Below, one piece after another: positions 9,011-18,085 of a stretch of DNA of 34,360 nt. The DNA comes from CAZKUN01 sp964555935 (lineage in GTDB: Bacteria > Armatimonadota > Zipacnadia > Zipacnadales > VGFC01): assembly GCA_964555935.1 (NCBI GenBank), contig CAZKUN010000078.1, positions 1-34,360 of the forward strand, written 5' to 3'. Position 1 is the stretch's first letter. Each line of letters starts with the position of its first letter. A program made the position numbers and the translations under genes. Under the pieces are notes generated by a model, which was not told the origin of the DNA, did no database searches, and saw nothing but the letters and a program-made list of their open reading frames with translations.

Positions 9011-12000
9011 AGACCGCCTCCACCGCCGGCGCGCGCGCGCCAAGCGTCAGGTCTTCACCGTCGAGAGAGAGCGCCGTGCCCTCAACCATCACCGCCGGTC
9101 GGAGCTTCCCGTCCTGCCCCGTGGTGACGAGAGCGAGAGTCGCGTCGCTTTGGAATCCGTCGACTTCGATCATCGCGGCGTCTTCCTGAAGCAGCAACCA
9201 GTGCGACTCCTGCAAGTGGTTCAGATTGTCGAACTCGGTCGTGACGCGCACGAGTGTTGTGTCGTCATCGTCGAGGACGAACTGGGCCCACTGCGCGTAG
9301 GGCTCGACATTCAACCCCGGCGCGTGCGGCAGGAGGATCGTGGTGAACGTCTTCGTGTCGCCCGGACCGGCGATGCCCGACCAGCTCTGGCGCACTTGCG
9401 TCCCGCTGGTGCGATATGGGTTGTCGTCGTATCGGTCGAGCACGGTCAGGCGGGTCTCGTCGCGCGGCGCGAAACGGACGAGCAGATCCCACGCCGGGTT
9501 TCGGTAGGCATGGATCCCGCGGCCAAGGCCGAGCCCGGTGTAGTAGATCTGGTTGTAGTACATGTTGACCCAATCGCTCCCGCTCTGCGGGCCGAGGTCA
9601 CGCGTCTGCCAGCACGGGCCGAGCCGGACCTTCATGGTGGATTCGAAGGTCATGCGGTCCTTGACGAGCATGAACGCGTTCTTCACGAAGACGATGTCAC
9701 GCTCGTAAGTCACCGGCATTTGGCGGAAGCGCGGCACGCGGATGCGGGCGTACGTGACCGCGCCGTCTTCCACGAAACGGGGCACCTCGGCGCGCATCGG
9801 ACGCGGGTCGGCGGCCAGTCCCTCCATGTCTTCGAGCCACATGATGTTGTTGAAGTCGGGCGCCCGCTCGTAGTATCCCTGACCAGCGAGCAGCGCGGCA
9901 TCGTGCTGCATGAGCGTGATGATGTTGCCCGGAATCCCCTCGTAGTGGCCGCCGTTGTCGAGCAACTCGACCAGCCCCCAGAGCCGTCGCGGATCGTTGC
10001 CGCTAGTCAATACGAGCTTGTCGGGCACTTGCTCGTCGACCAGCTTCTGACCGCTCCAGCCCGGCCGAGCGGCTTTGTCCTCGGGCGTCGCCGCAACGAC
10101 GCGCGTGCGGAAGGTGACGGCGCTCCGCTGACTTGGCGAGACGGGCTCGACGGCGTCATCAGCAAAGAGCCACGCGCGACAGAACGCCAATGCAATGTTG
10201 TCGCGCGGGACGTGGTACTGATCGTGGCGCGGCCAGAAGTGGTTGTAGAGAGACTCGGCGATCCGGTGGGCTTGCCAACGGAAGTGTCCATCCCCGGTCA
10301 GCCGAGTCATCAGCTCGTAGTACGCCATAGCTCGTCCGGCGCCCGTGTTCCAGCCACTCGTGTCGCCGAAGTTCGGGACGGCTCCCGAGGGAGCGCTGTA
10401 GCGACGCCAGTTATCCAACGCGGCCTGCCAGCCCTCATGCCCTGCGAGTTCATCGAGGGTGTCGAAGGCCATGTGCCACCACACGGGGTACCGAAGCGCG
10501 ACCCAGTAGTAGTTTGTCGAGCTGTCGGTCGTGGCGCCGAACTGGGCATGGATCGGCTCGTGCCACGCCATGTACTCCTCGATTTTCGGGGAGACCGGTT
10601 GCCCCAGTTTCTGGGCGAAATGGGCGCCGATCTTCTGCAAGCCAAGCCGGTGCAGACAGCGGTTGTGGTAGCCCCACTCAGAGAACATCCAGCCCTCGTC
10701 GAACACGCTCGCCTCCCGCGCCCACAGTTCCTGGAAGTCCTGCTCGATCCCCGGCGGCGCGAGATCCGTGTCGGGATCGTGGAGCCAGATGTGGTAGCGC
10801 GCCTCGGCCAGCGTGAAGAGCGTGTAGTCGTCTCGCTTCTCCCGCAGCCGCTCGACGACCGCCGTCAGCGCCCGGCGTGTCCAATCCGCGTGCTTCTCTT
10901 CTCCCGTCAATTTGTGCAACGTGTACGCCTGGATGGCGTAGTGGGTCATCTGCCCCCAGCCCCCGGCGAGGGCCGGTTCCATGTTGCGGTCGAGGTAGTC
11001 GCGCACGTGGGTTTGGATGTAGCGCTCGTAGCCGGATCGATCGCTCACGAAGTCGTGGCGGATGACGCCCCGTCGACCGTCCTCGAAGGCCGTGTGGGCG
11101 ACGCGATCCGGACGCATGTGACTGATCTCGCCGGCGCGGGTGGCCACGAGCGGAGGGGGTTCGGCGCGCGGCAGGATCTCGAATGCCTCAGCGCAGATGG
11201 CGACCTTCTCGCCGCCAACCGTGCCTTCCAGCGTGGCTTGATACGCTCCCGGATCCTCCGGCAGATCCTGGAATGTGACCAAGTCGGTCGCGGTCTGGCC
11301 CTGGGGAACGGGCAGGCTGATGTCGGTCGAGCCGACTTCGCCGCCAGCCCCCGTGAGGACGACACGTTCGAGCTGGACTCCCGCGGCCCGCGCGTCGACA
11401 CGGTAACTCATCGACAGGCGTCCGCCCACCTCGATCTGACTCGCCGACAGCGAGAGCACCCCGGTGGTCTCGGGCCGCCCCAGCAGGCGGAATACGGCCC
11501 GCCCGTTCGCTGTCTCGCTGAAGTGCCAGCCGAGCTGGTTCAGTTTCTCCCCACCGTCCATGTCGCCGAGGAGGAACGAGCAGTGCAGCCGCTCGCCCGC
11601 CTGGGGTCGGTACCCGAGGCCGCTCCACGGCATGGCCGCCTCGAGCTGGTACCCGTCGGCCGTCTCGCGGCAGGACAGCACGGAGCCCTCGGGCAGCTTC
11701 CAGTACGCGTCGGGCGTGTCGAGGACGCCTTTCACGTTCTCGACCAGCTCGCCCCTGCCGCCTGGCGCGACCTCGTACCGCGCGTTGAGGTTCGGCGACG
11801 GCGTGTAGGGGCTGTTGGTCTTCAGCGGCTGCCTGAAGCTGTGGATCTGCACCATGACGCTGTCGCACTTCCACCCCGGCGGACCCACGTTGTGAGGCGA
11901 CGCGGGTTTGATGCCGCGCAGATCGTCGTCGGTGACTATCGCGGCGAGGAAGAGGTGCTGATCATCCCAGGCCAGAGCCACGACCGCGCCCAGGTCATCG

Positions 12001-12239
12001 ACGCCCGCGATCGGGTTGTCCGGATCGGTCACGTGGAGGCTGATCCCCGCAGCCTGACCGGCCTGGGTCGGATCGATGATGAGTCCCGCGGCCGGGATCG
12101 ACCACTCGGCAAGGTCGCCATCCACCGTCGGAGTGGCTTGGGGAATCAGGAATTCATCCGGCGTGGGGGCAAGCTCCGCGGCCGCGGCGACCGAGGTCAC
12201 CGCGCGCAGCACGACGATGGTCCAGGCTATCCTGCTCAT
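8994..12239 (-). CDS. CBM9-like domain fused to toroid polysaccharide-lyase-like protein
   Basis: 1,081 residues, start ATG 12239 with GGGAGGA (plus-strand 12248-12254) 8 bases upstream. A signal peptide (IAWTIVVLRAVTSVAAAA) leads to a CBM9-like module at about 25-260, with the signature TVDGDLAEW at 38-46, DQHLFLAAIVTDDDL and GYQLEAAMPWSGL. An Ig-like spacer (about 262-360) precedes a helical region (about 390-750) rich in aromatic residues (YNHFWPRHDQYH, TNYYWVALRYPVWW) that looks like an alpha/alpha toroid. The last 320 or so residues are beta-rich (YERDIVFVKNAFMLVKDRM, LLLQEDAAMIEVDG), as in heparinase- or chondroitinase-type lyases. I cannot assign a PL family or the catalytic Tyr and His with confidence. 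It is the first gene of the leftward set. Confidence 0.78.
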   Translation of the reverse strand: MSRIAWTIVVLRAVTSVAAAAELAPTPDEFLIPQATPTVDGDLAEWSIPAAGLIIDPTQAGQAAGISLHVTDPDNPIAGVDDLGAVVALAWDDQHLFLAAIVTDDDLRGIKPASPHNVGPPGWKCDSVMVQIHSFRQPLKTNSPYTPSPNLNARYEVAPGGRGELVENVKGVLDTPDAYWKLPEGSVLSCRETADGYQLEAAMPWSGLGYRPQAGERLHCSFLLGDMDGGEKLNQLGWHFSETANGRAVFRLLGRPETTGVLSLSASQIEVGGRLSMSYRVDARAAGVQLERVVLTGAGGEVGSTDISLPVPQGQTATDLVTFQDLPEDPGAYQATLEGTVGGEKVAICAEAFEILPRAEPPPLVATRAGEISHMRPDRVAHTAFEDGRRGVIRHDFVSDRSGYERYIQTHVRDYLDRNMEPALAGGWGQMTHYAIQAYTLHKLTGEEKHADWTRRALTAVVERLREKRDDYTLFTLAEARYHIWLHDPDTDLAPPGIEQDFQELWAREASVFDEGWMFSEWGYHNRCLHRLGLQKIGAHFAQKLGQPVSPKIEEYMAWHEPIHAQFGATTDSSTNYYWVALRYPVWWHMAFDTLDELAGHEGWQAALDNWRRYSAPSGAVPNFGDTSGWNTGAGRAMAYYELMTRLTGDGHFRWQAHRIAESLYNHFWPRHDQYHVPRDNIALAFCRAWLFADDAVEPVSPSQRSAVTFRTRVVAATPEDKAARPGWSGQKLVDEQVPDKLVLTSGNDPRRLWGLVELLDNGGHYEGIPGNIITLMQHDAALLAGQGYYERAPDFNNIMWLEDMEGLAADPRPMRAEVPRFVEDGAVTYARIRVPRFRQMPVTYERDIVFVKNAFMLVKDRMTFESTMKVRLGPCWQTRDLGPQSGSDWVNMYYNQIYYTGLGLGRGIHAYRNPAWDLLVRFAPRDETRLTVLDRYDDNPYRTSGTQVRQSWSGIAGPGDTKTFTTILLPHAPGLNVEPYAQWAQFVLDDDDTTLVRVTTEFDNLNHLQESHWLLLQEDAAMIEVDGFQSDATLALVTTGQDGKLRPAVMVEGTALSLDGEDLTLGARAPAVEAVYELAE

Positions 12240-12483
12240 AGGATGCGTCCTCCCGTGTCGGCGACGGTCCGTGTAGCCCTATTCCACAAGGGCCACAGCA
12301 TCTCTTTGTCGGTGGGGAACTCGTTGCAGAAAACCTGGATGTGGCGCCGGCGATGCGTGCGATACGAGCGTAGAGGTGTTGGGGGAGAGGAAGCGATGCG
12401 AGAGAAAGCCAACAGACCAATTAGAGCAAGCTTGCGCTGATCCCAAGTTGGCATAAGAGACCGCCTTGGCCGGAGGGTCCAGC
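12240..12483. promoter_or_regulatory. Divergent control region of the central island
   Basis: The 244-base gap between the outward-reading lyase-like and transglutaminase/GHL10 genes is the only place where both gene sets can share control. It carries ribosome-binding sites at each end (12248-12254 minus strand; 12472-12477 plus strand). A weak -10-like CATAAG at about 12462-12467 could serve the rightward gene, without a convincing -35. The near-perfect palindrome at 12423-12438 is listed separately. I find no coding sequence in it. Confidence 0.5.
12423..12438. promoter_or_regulatory. Candidate operator palindrome
   Basis: Sixteen bases, AGAGCAAGCTTGCGCT, form an inverted repeat with one mismatched pair around a perfect 10-base core GCAAGCTTGC. 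It lies about 45 bases before the start of the rightward gene, a usual place for a repressor or activator site. The symmetry is seen; any binding role is inferred, and one 10-base palindrome can occur by chance. Confidence 0.28.
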
Positions 12484-15054
12484 ATGAATCTGCCTACATG
12501 GATGCTGGCAGGTATGGCTGCCATTCTGCTCGGAGGGAATCCAGTGAGCGCCGACACCCGCGACGAGACGCGGCTCTATGACGGCCCGGCAGTGAACGAT
12601 TGGGAGGACCTTGAGGCATACACCAGCCTGGCCGCCGCCGACCGGATCGTGGGGACCGATCGTCGACAGGCGTACCTGCGAAACTACGAGCAACTCGGGA
12701 TCAACTACGGCGACGCCGCAGAGCTTCAGCTCAGGCAACGCCAAGTCATCCTCTGCCCTCAGACTGAGGAGTTCCTGTACTCTCGATTCACTCCCACGAG
12801 GGTCCGCTACGAGAGGGGCGCGCGTCCCCGGCTCGAGCGGGTCGTCGCCGAGGTCACGGACGGGTGCGAGACCAGCCGCGAGACGGCTCTCGCGCTGATG
12901 CGCTTCTGTCGCGACCTACACAAGAGCGACCCGGAGGCGGACTTCTCCCGGTATGTCTACGGGGGAACCGAAGAGCAGATGATCGACAAGCCGGAGATCC
13001 TCTGCGAGACGCTCGGGCGACTGATGGTTGCTCTGTGCGAGATCGCTGGGATGCCCGGACGGGTCGTCATGCACGACCTGGGCGGCCACATCGGATCGGA
13101 GATTCTCATCGACGGGCAGTGGGGGTACATCGATCCCCGGTGCGGGATGTACTTCGCAAGACCGGACGGGCAACTGGCGTCCGTCCGCGAGCTTTGCCGC
13201 GACCTCGCGATCATCCACCAGCAACCGGACCACGTGAGGGCGGATGTTAGCGACCAGTGGTCCTGGAAGCTGCGGGCGTGGAAGTGCGCGAACATGTACT
13301 TCACTCCCGCTGAGGTGAACGGGTTCCAGAACTACAGCCTCGCCGACGCCGCGTCATACACCTACGACCAACTCCCCCAGGCCGAGGTTCTCGCGCGAGG
13401 CCTTATGGATGTGAACGCGGAGTACACGCGCCATGCCCGGGTGGCGCTGGGGTTGAGTGAGGATGGCAAGTCGGTTCGATGGGACCACGCCCGGTTGCGC
13501 AAGATCGACATCGCCTATCGACACGACGGCTTCAGCATCTTCTACAAGGAGCCGCCGATGACCCAGCAGGTGCTCGAGGATCGGCACATCAACCCGCTGG
13601 CCGGCTCGAACGCGGGCATTCTCGTCTGGGGCCTGGGGCCGGGAAGCGTGTTCTGCTACGAGACGAAGGTGGGCCAGATCTTCGGCGAGGGCCTGACGGA
13701 TGAGCAGTTGGCGATGCTCCGGATCGGCGACCGGTGGGTGAACGAGAATGTGAAGGGGTTGATCGATGGCGACACCGGCCCGTTGGCGATGGCCGTCGAG
13801 CGGTCTCACGAGGTGGGGCTGAAGATCTTCGCCCGGCTGGAGATGAACCACGAATACGGACCCGCGGCGGACGACAACTGGTTGTGGGTGGCCTTCGTGG
13901 GCGACCTGAACAAGAAGCACCCCGAGTACCGGATTGGCGGACGCGTCCTGCTGGATTTCAAGCACCAAGAGGTGCGCGACTTCAAGCTCGCGATCCTGCG
14001 GGAAGCCGCCGAGGCGGGTGTCGACGGCATCTCCATGGACTTCGCCGTCTATCCGCCGTTCTTCGAGGAGCCAGACGCAGAGGTGATGACTGGGTTCGTC
14101 CGCGACATCCGCGCAATGCTCGACGAGGTGGGCAAGCAGCAAGACCGGACCGTTGAGCTGATGGTGCGCGTCCCATCCACCGAGTCTGACGAGTTGGGCC
14201 TCGACTGGCGGACATGGATGCGGGAGGCCCTTGTCGATGTAATGGTGCCGACACACCGGCACTTCTCCGATCACTTCGACATCCGCGTCGAGGAGTTCAT
14301 CGCCCTCGGTCTCGAGACGGGCGTCAGCGTCTACCCGACGGTCTGGCAGGCTCTGGGCTTTGTCGATACGGACCAACGCCCGAGCGACGAGGCCAGCGGC
14401 AGGCGGAGGTACGACAAGCCCAAGACGCAGGGGATGTACTTCGCCCAGGCGCTCATGTTCCACCGGGCGGGCGCGGATGGCATCCAACTCGGGATGTCCG
14501 AGGACCAGTGGCGGGGCAAACCGTGGTTCAATGACCTCGCCGATCCGGCGAAGGTTCTGCACGCGGACAAGCACTACATGGTCGACCCCATCGCGCTCCG
14601 CACGGGCGCGTTCGACCTCGCGGCTGATGGCGAACGCCACCCGGGCGAGAAGACGGTGGGCTTGCGGATCGGTGATGACGTAAGCGCCGCCACGGCCGAC
14701 GGCTTCACGGTAGACGCAAGCGTCGTCGTGTACTGCCGCCCCTTGGAGCCCGGCGAACGTCTCAGCATCTATGTGAACGGCAACGGCCCCGTGGAGTTCT
14801 CGGGCGACGACGAGGACGAGAAGGCGCGGACAGCGGGAGCCGCCGTGGACCCCAAGGCAGGCGGCGATCCGAATTACCGTTTCGAGAGAGAGTGGTGGAA
14901 ACGGGGCGAACACGTGTTGCCAGTGAACGCCGGTTGGTGGCGCGTGGAGGACAACGAGATCACGCTCCTTTACACGACAGCGGCCGCTGATATCAGCCCG
15001 CCGCTCTCCATCACGTGGATCGACGTGCTGCTTGACTACACGCCGCCTGAGTGA
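12484..15054 (+). CDS. Exported transglutaminase-like/GHL10-like barrel fusion protein
   Basis: 856 residues from ATG 12484, preferred over the upstream TTG 12466 because GGAGGG at 12472-12477 sits 6 bases before it and a signal peptide follows (MNLPTWMLAGMAAILLGG). Residues about 120-235 match a transglutaminase-like core: C174 in ILCETLG followed by LMVALCEIAGMPGRVV, H202 in GGHIGSEILIDGQW and D217 in YIDPR give a complete Cys-His-Asp triad. From about 330 a TIM-barrel-like region resembles GHL10-type glycosidases: LLDFKHQEVRDFKLAILREA, DGISMDF with D514 and D519, then DWRTWMREALVDVMVPTHRH. A beta-rich domain closes the protein (about 710-856). It is the first gene of the rightward set. GHL10 proteins are thought to act on cell-surface or exopolysaccharides; the role of the first domain (peptidase, amidase or binding) is unknown. 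Confidence 0.8.
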   Translation: MNLPTWMLAGMAAILLGGNPVSADTRDETRLYDGPAVNDWEDLEAYTSLAAADRIVGTDRRQAYLRNYEQLGINYGDAAELQLRQRQVILCPQTEEFLYSRFTPTRVRYERGARPRLERVVAEVTDGCETSRETALALMRFCRDLHKSDPEADFSRYVYGGTEEQMIDKPEILCETLGRLMVALCEIAGMPGRVVMHDLGGHIGSEILIDGQWGYIDPRCGMYFARPDGQLASVRELCRDLAIIHQQPDHVRADVSDQWSWKLRAWKCANMYFTPAEVNGFQNYSLADAASYTYDQLPQAEVLARGLMDVNAEYTRHARVALGLSEDGKSVRWDHARLRKIDIAYRHDGFSIFYKEPPMTQQVLEDRHINPLAGSNAGILVWGLGPGSVFCYETKVGQIFGEGLTDEQLAMLRIGDRWVNENVKGLIDGDTGPLAMAVERSHEVGLKIFARLEMNHEYGPAADDNWLWVAFVGDLNKKHPEYRIGGRVLLDFKHQEVRDFKLAILREAAEAGVDGISMDFAVYPPFFEEPDAEVMTGFVRDIRAMLDEVGKQQDRTVELMVRVPSTESDELGLDWRTWMREALVDVMVPTHRHFSDHFDIRVEEFIALGLETGVSVYPTVWQALGFVDTDQRPSDEASGRRRYDKPKTQGMYFAQALMFHRAGADGIQLGMSEDQWRGKPWFNDLADPAKVLHADKHYMVDPIALRTGAFDLAADGERHPGEKTVGLRIGDDVSAATADGFTVDASVVVYCRPLEPGERLSIYVNGNGPVEFSGDDEDEKARTAGAAVDPKAGGDPNYRFEREWWKRGEHVLPVNAGWWRVEDNEITLLYTTAAADISPPLSITWIDVLLDYTPPE

Positions 15055-15169
15055 ATCTCTCTCCATCCACACCGACAGGAGGGCTCGCCAGGCGCCCAGG
15101 CTTCCGAAGCTCAGATGGCGAAGTCCGGCCTCGACTGTACTGAAGCGCTAGCTCGGAAGGTGAAGCACT

Positions 15170-18064
15170 GTGACGAATCGCCCACTACTGCTGCTGATCC
15201 ACATGACGGGAGTGCTCCTTACGGCCGCGTTGAGCCGTCCGGCTCTCGGCGCGCCAATCCGCACGGTGGAGGTCGGAGGGATGGACGGCGACCTGACAGA
15301 TTGGGACGGCCCCGTGAGCGCAGATACGGCGGTCACGCGCTCGGGCGGGCGATCGCTGCGCTGGGCGCCGGCGGACGGAGGCTCGATCCGCCTCGCGAAG
15401 CCGATGCCCGAGGCGGCCGAGATGAACATACTGAGCCTGTGGGTCCACTCGCAGCGGATGAGCGCGGCGAAGATTGAGGTCCGCCTGCCGGCTCCGGATG
15501 AGGAAAACCACTTCTCCGTTCGGTTCAGCGTGGAATGGACCGGCTGGAATCACGTGCAGCTTGAGCGGGTCGTGTTCGCGAAGACGGGCGCTCCGGACTG
15601 GGGCAAGGTGCAGGGGCTGGAACTATCGGGTGACGAGGGCCCTCTCCCGCCGACGGTGCTGCGGCTCGATGAGATAGAGTGGACGGACGCATCTCCTCGG
15701 TGGGAGATCGAGCACGGAGAGCTTCTGATCGATCCGCTCTACAACGGGTCAATTTCGCCTCGCTCGCGCTGGCAACCGGATGAGGCGACGGCGGCGCTGC
15801 CGGCGGGATCGGGTCGGATCACGAGTCGGTGGAACGCGCTGGCCATCGAGCGCAAGCGCGATCCCGAGGCCCCCTCCACGGCGACTTTCGGACGAGCCTT
15901 CAACCTCGACATCAGCGACGTGCAAGCGCTCCGCGTTCAGTCGTCTCACCCGTCGGACGCGACGCTGGCGATGTCGGCAAGGATCGACGGGGAGTTGCGC
16001 GAGATCCTGCCGCCGACCGCGGGCCACGACAACTGGGACGAGCACAGAGCCCCCGTGAGCGGCGAGCGGCTGGAGGAGCTGTTCATCCACTGCGGCGACG
16101 CGGGAGCGATCACGACCGGCTCTCCGCGGCTCGTCGAGTACCACTTCCACTTCCTGACGGCTGAGACGCGCGACTTCGATCCGCCGAGTTACCCGGCGGA
16201 GGCGCCGAACGCGCCGCTATCGGAGGACACCACCCCGCGCGAACCACTGCTTGAGGCGGGTCTTCCGGCGTGGCTGTACTTTGGGCGCGAAGACATCCCG
16301 GCTCTCCGAGAGAAGATCAGGACGGGCGTCGCGGCGGACATGTTCGCGAAGCTGAAGACGAAGGCCGACGGATACCTGGGCTACGATCCCGCGCCATTCG
16401 GCGCGCCGTACTACCCAACGCGGGGACACGAATGGCTACGGCCGTGGTACTCGAGCGTGTCGTGGGCTGAAATGGCACAGACTTGCGGGTTCATGTACGT
16501 GCTGACGGAGGACATGCGATACGCTGAACAGGCGAAACGCGCGCTGCTCGCGATGGCGGACCTGGGCAAGTGGAATTACGGGATGATCTCGAAGTACCCA
16601 GCGGGCTGGGGCGGGCACGGCGGGCCCTTCTGCGAGGCCTCGGCGGGGGCGCCCGCGGCGCTCGCGTATAACTGGATCCACAACACTCTCACCGATGAGG
16701 AGCGCGCTCGGGTCGAGGAGGCGATGCTCTGGAAGAGCTGGTACTGGCTGAACGACTACATCGACACGCGCGACTACATTCGGGGCATGAACCAAGGCCC
16801 GTGGTTCAACTTCGGGGCCCTGATCCAGGCGATGGCGATCGCGCATCGGTACCCGTGGATCGAGGAGTTCTACGCGAAGTATGAGGCCAACATGAACGAG
16901 AGCATCGGCCTGAATTACTTCGAGGACGGGGCGAACACGGAGGGGGCGGCCTATTGGGGCGCGACGACGCGTTTCGTGGCTCGGGCGCTGCCGCTGCTGG
17001 CTCACGCGTTCGGCAAGCAGATCGCCGACTACGCTCCGGAGCCGCTGCAAAAGAGCATCGACATGCCAGTCTACATGCGGTCGATGGTGAGCGAGGAGTT
17101 CCGCGTGTTGGGTGTCAACGACGGGACCTATGGGCGCTGGAACCCGCAGGACACGGGGCTCTTCTTCGCGTCAGTGCTCGGCCAGGAGACGGCGCAGTGG
17201 GCTTGGCAGGAGACGGCCGGGAAGACGGGCGATTACGGCGACTTGGTGATGAGCATCATCTGGCACGGGGAATGGGGCGAGGCGCCCCGCCCGGAGCTGT
17301 CGGACGCGAAGCAGTTTAGGGGCGTGGGCTGGGTCGCGCTGCGTAGCGGATGGGAAGTGGGTGACGTGCTACTGTGCCTCCAATCCGGCGTCTGGGGAAC
17401 CGGGCACCAGCACCTGGACAAGAACTCGTTTGTGCTGGAGGCCTACGGCGAGCGCCTGTGTCCCGACAAGGGCACACCCGCATACGGACACCCGATGGGG
17501 CCGTTCTTCGCGAAGACCGTCTCACACAACGCGGTGACGATCAACGGGGCGGACCAGCGGGCGGGGACGCCTCGCGTTCTGAGGTTCGAGCACACGGATG
17601 CGTTCGATATCGTTGAGAGCGACGCGACGAGCAACTATGCTGGGGCGAAGAAGGTACTCCGGCGCGTGCTCTTCATGCGGCCGGATTACTTCGTGATCGC
17701 GGATGAAGTGGTGACGTCAGCGCCCGCCTCGATCGAGTTCAACCTCCACACGTTCAGCGAGATATCGGTGGACGGCGAGACGGTTCTTTTCGAGGGCGGT
17801 CAGGCGGACATGCTGGTGGAGGTGATATCGCCGTCCATCTTCGCACACCGGTTCGCGCAGACTCAGCGCTCGCCAAACGAGGCGATCGTCCACGACATCC
17901 AGCTCGCCCCCCCCCAGGCCCGTCACCGAGATGACCTATCTGACGGTGCTCTACCCGCTGCGGAAGGGCCAGGACCGGCCCGACATCACGTGGGAGCACG
18001 CGCAGGCGGGGACGACGATTCGCGTGCGGGGCGAGGGACGAGACGACACGATCGAGTGGACTGA
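15170..18064 (+). CDS. Heparinase II/III-like polysaccharide lyase, C-terminus frameshifted
   Basis: GTG start at 15170 with GGAAGG 9 bases upstream and a signal peptide (LLLLIHMTGVLLTAALSRPALG). As read, 964 residues; skipping one C in the tract at 17907-17915 gives 972 residues ending at 18089. Two jelly-roll-like modules (about 30-180 and 185-335) resemble those of the next gene. An alpha/alpha toroid follows (about 360-690, opening WLYFGREDIPALREKI; Y595 in GAAYWG), then the heparinase II/III beta-sandwich with H746 and H748 in GHQHLDKNSF and H786-N787 in VSHNAVTING. These fit the Tyr/His beta-elimination machinery that cleaves uronic-acid glycans, leaving unsaturated ends. In the unshifted frame the last 45 or so residues turn into Arg/Gly/Ala-rich sequence unlike the rest. 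The lyase fold is confident, the substrate unknown. Confidence 0.88.
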   Translation: MTNRPLLLLIHMTGVLLTAALSRPALGAPIRTVEVGGMDGDLTDWDGPVSADTAVTRSGGRSLRWAPADGGSIRLAKPMPEAAEMNILSLWVHSQRMSAAKIEVRLPAPDEENHFSVRFSVEWTGWNHVQLERVVFAKTGAPDWGKVQGLELSGDEGPLPPTVLRLDEIEWTDASPRWEIEHGELLIDPLYNGSISPRSRWQPDEATAALPAGSGRITSRWNALAIERKRDPEAPSTATFGRAFNLDISDVQALRVQSSHPSDATLAMSARIDGELREILPPTAGHDNWDEHRAPVSGERLEELFIHCGDAGAITTGSPRLVEYHFHFLTAETRDFDPPSYPAEAPNAPLSEDTTPREPLLEAGLPAWLYFGREDIPALREKIRTGVAADMFAKLKTKADGYLGYDPAPFGAPYYPTRGHEWLRPWYSSVSWAEMAQTCGFMYVLTEDMRYAEQAKRALLAMADLGKWNYGMISKYPAGWGGHGGPFCEASAGAPAALAYNWIHNTLTDEERARVEEAMLWKSWYWLNDYIDTRDYIRGMNQGPWFNFGALIQAMAIAHRYPWIEEFYAKYEANMNESIGLNYFEDGANTEGAAYWGATTRFVARALPLLAHAFGKQIADYAPEPLQKSIDMPVYMRSMVSEEFRVLGVNDGTYGRWNPQDTGLFFASVLGQETAQWAWQETAGKTGDYGDLVMSIIWHGEWGEAPRPELSDAKQFRGVGWVALRSGWEVGDVLLCLQSGVWGTGHQHLDKNSFVLEAYGERLCPDKGTPAYGHPMGPFFAKTVSHNAVTINGADQRAGTPRVLRFEHTDAFDIVESDATSNYAGAKKVLRRVLFMRPDYFVIADEVVTSAPASIEFNLHTFSEISVDGETVLFEGGQADMLVEVISPSIFAHRFAQTQRSPNEAIVHDIQLAPPQARHRDDLSDGALPAAEGPGPARHHVGARAGGDDDSRAGRGTRRHDRVD
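17907..17915 (+). repeat. Nine-C homopolymer tract causing a frameshift
   Basis: Nine consecutive C residues inside the heparinase gene. With eight C the frame would continue as LAPPRPVTEMTYLTVLYPLR, a normal beta-rich lyase tail, and stop at 18087-18089 overlapping the next ATG. With nine C it stops early at 18062-18064. This could be a sequencing or assembly error, a real mutation, or a slippage-prone contingency site. Confidence 0.85.
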
Positions 18065-18085
18065 TGGCGAGGGGTTTGTGGTCCG

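Noticed and set aside
8736..12440. A 1,234-residue open frame on the plus strand
   Set aside because: It lies antisense to the CBM9-like lyase gene, is extremely Arg/Val/His-rich, has no signal peptide or domain pattern and no ribosome-binding site; it is a by-product of GC-rich codon use on the other strand.
13354..15072. A 572-residue open frame on the minus strand
   Set aside because: It is antisense to the transglutaminase/GHL10 gene, which has a signal peptide, ribosome-binding site and conserved motifs; this frame has none.
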